A stretch of DNA of 64,000 nucleotides. Origin: Cordylochernes scorpioides. Taxonomy: Eukaryota > Arthropoda > Arachnida > Pseudoscorpiones > Chernetidae. The stretch is from contig CP092873.1 in NCBI GenBank assembly GCA_030710605.1, positions 1,901,353 through 1,965,352 on the forward strand, written 5' to 3'. The position numbers and the translations under genes were made by a program. Positions 63,877-64,000 of this stretch are shown here, one piece after another. Below the pieces are notes generated by a model that had not been told where the DNA came from, did not search any database, and saw only the letters and a list, made by a program, of their open reading frames with translations. How positions within the stretch are numbered: the first letter of the stretch is position 1; each line of letters begins with the position of its first letter.

Positions 63877-64000
63877 GCAGGCTGTACCTCTACGACCAAA
63901 ATTTGGTCCCACAGGCTTCCTAGAAATCAAGAAATATTATTTATTACATCTTCTTATCACACATTGTAATGTGAATTGATTTGAAGATGAAAACTTTAAA

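Noticed and set aside
1-64000. tRNA and rRNA genes
   Set aside because: None recognised by eye; a covariance search would be needed to exclude short RNA genes.

Overview
This is a eukaryotic, animal-type nuclear genome window. It holds one clearly recognisable host gene, a spliced XRN2 (nuclear 5'-3' exoribonuclease) on the + strand at 35096-44512. Its 15 coding exons are GC-rich and have GT-AG introns; the intergenic and intronic DNA is AT-rich and packed with transposable elements. A Jockey-like LINE, Mag-like and other Ty3/Gypsy elements, mariner, Helitrons and foldback MITEs fit an invertebrate, most likely an arthropod. The species cannot be fixed from the sequence.

Layout. 1-1606: LINE reverse transcriptase tail, then the 5' end of an autonomous-type Helitron (minus). 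1765-8922: a Ty3/Gypsy element that has lost its RT core and carries a 140-bp copy of its own integrase at the scar. 8935-10641: two Helitron-derived copies. 11789-26859: a 15-kb Gypsy element with 1.6-kb, nearly identical LTRs and a TGGC target duplication. Its gag and pol are joined by an A_AAA_AAA -1 frameshift site, and Helitrons are nested in its leader. 27050-27990: LINE 3' end. 28272-32823: a 4.55-kb Mag-like Gypsy element with identical 200-bp LTRs and a 5-bp duplication, yet with two coding lesions. 32829-35090: intergenic. 35096-44575: XRN2 with repeats in most long introns. 44600-53030: MITEs, foldback elements, LINE tails, a solo LTR with heat-shock-element arrays, and a 29-bp minisatellite. 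53032-57391: a near full-length dead Jockey-like LINE (minus) inside a foldback MITE. 58620-58852: a candidate last coding exon of an unidentified gene. 59714-61692: a MITE whose interior has expanded into sixteen 118-bp repeats. 62223-63675: a Helitron (minus) split by an internally deleted mariner. 63835-63876: a hammerhead ribozyme candidate with a complete core.

The elements do not form a pathway. The window is best read as nested insertions around one housekeeping gene, where target-site duplications give relative ages: mariner into Helitron, Jockey LINE into MITE, LINE tail into MITE, Helitrons into the 15-kb element. The most unusual signals are the hammerhead candidate, the heat-shock-type solo LTR, the MITE-to-satellite transition, the filler duplication in the RT-less Gypsy element and the gag-pol slippery site.
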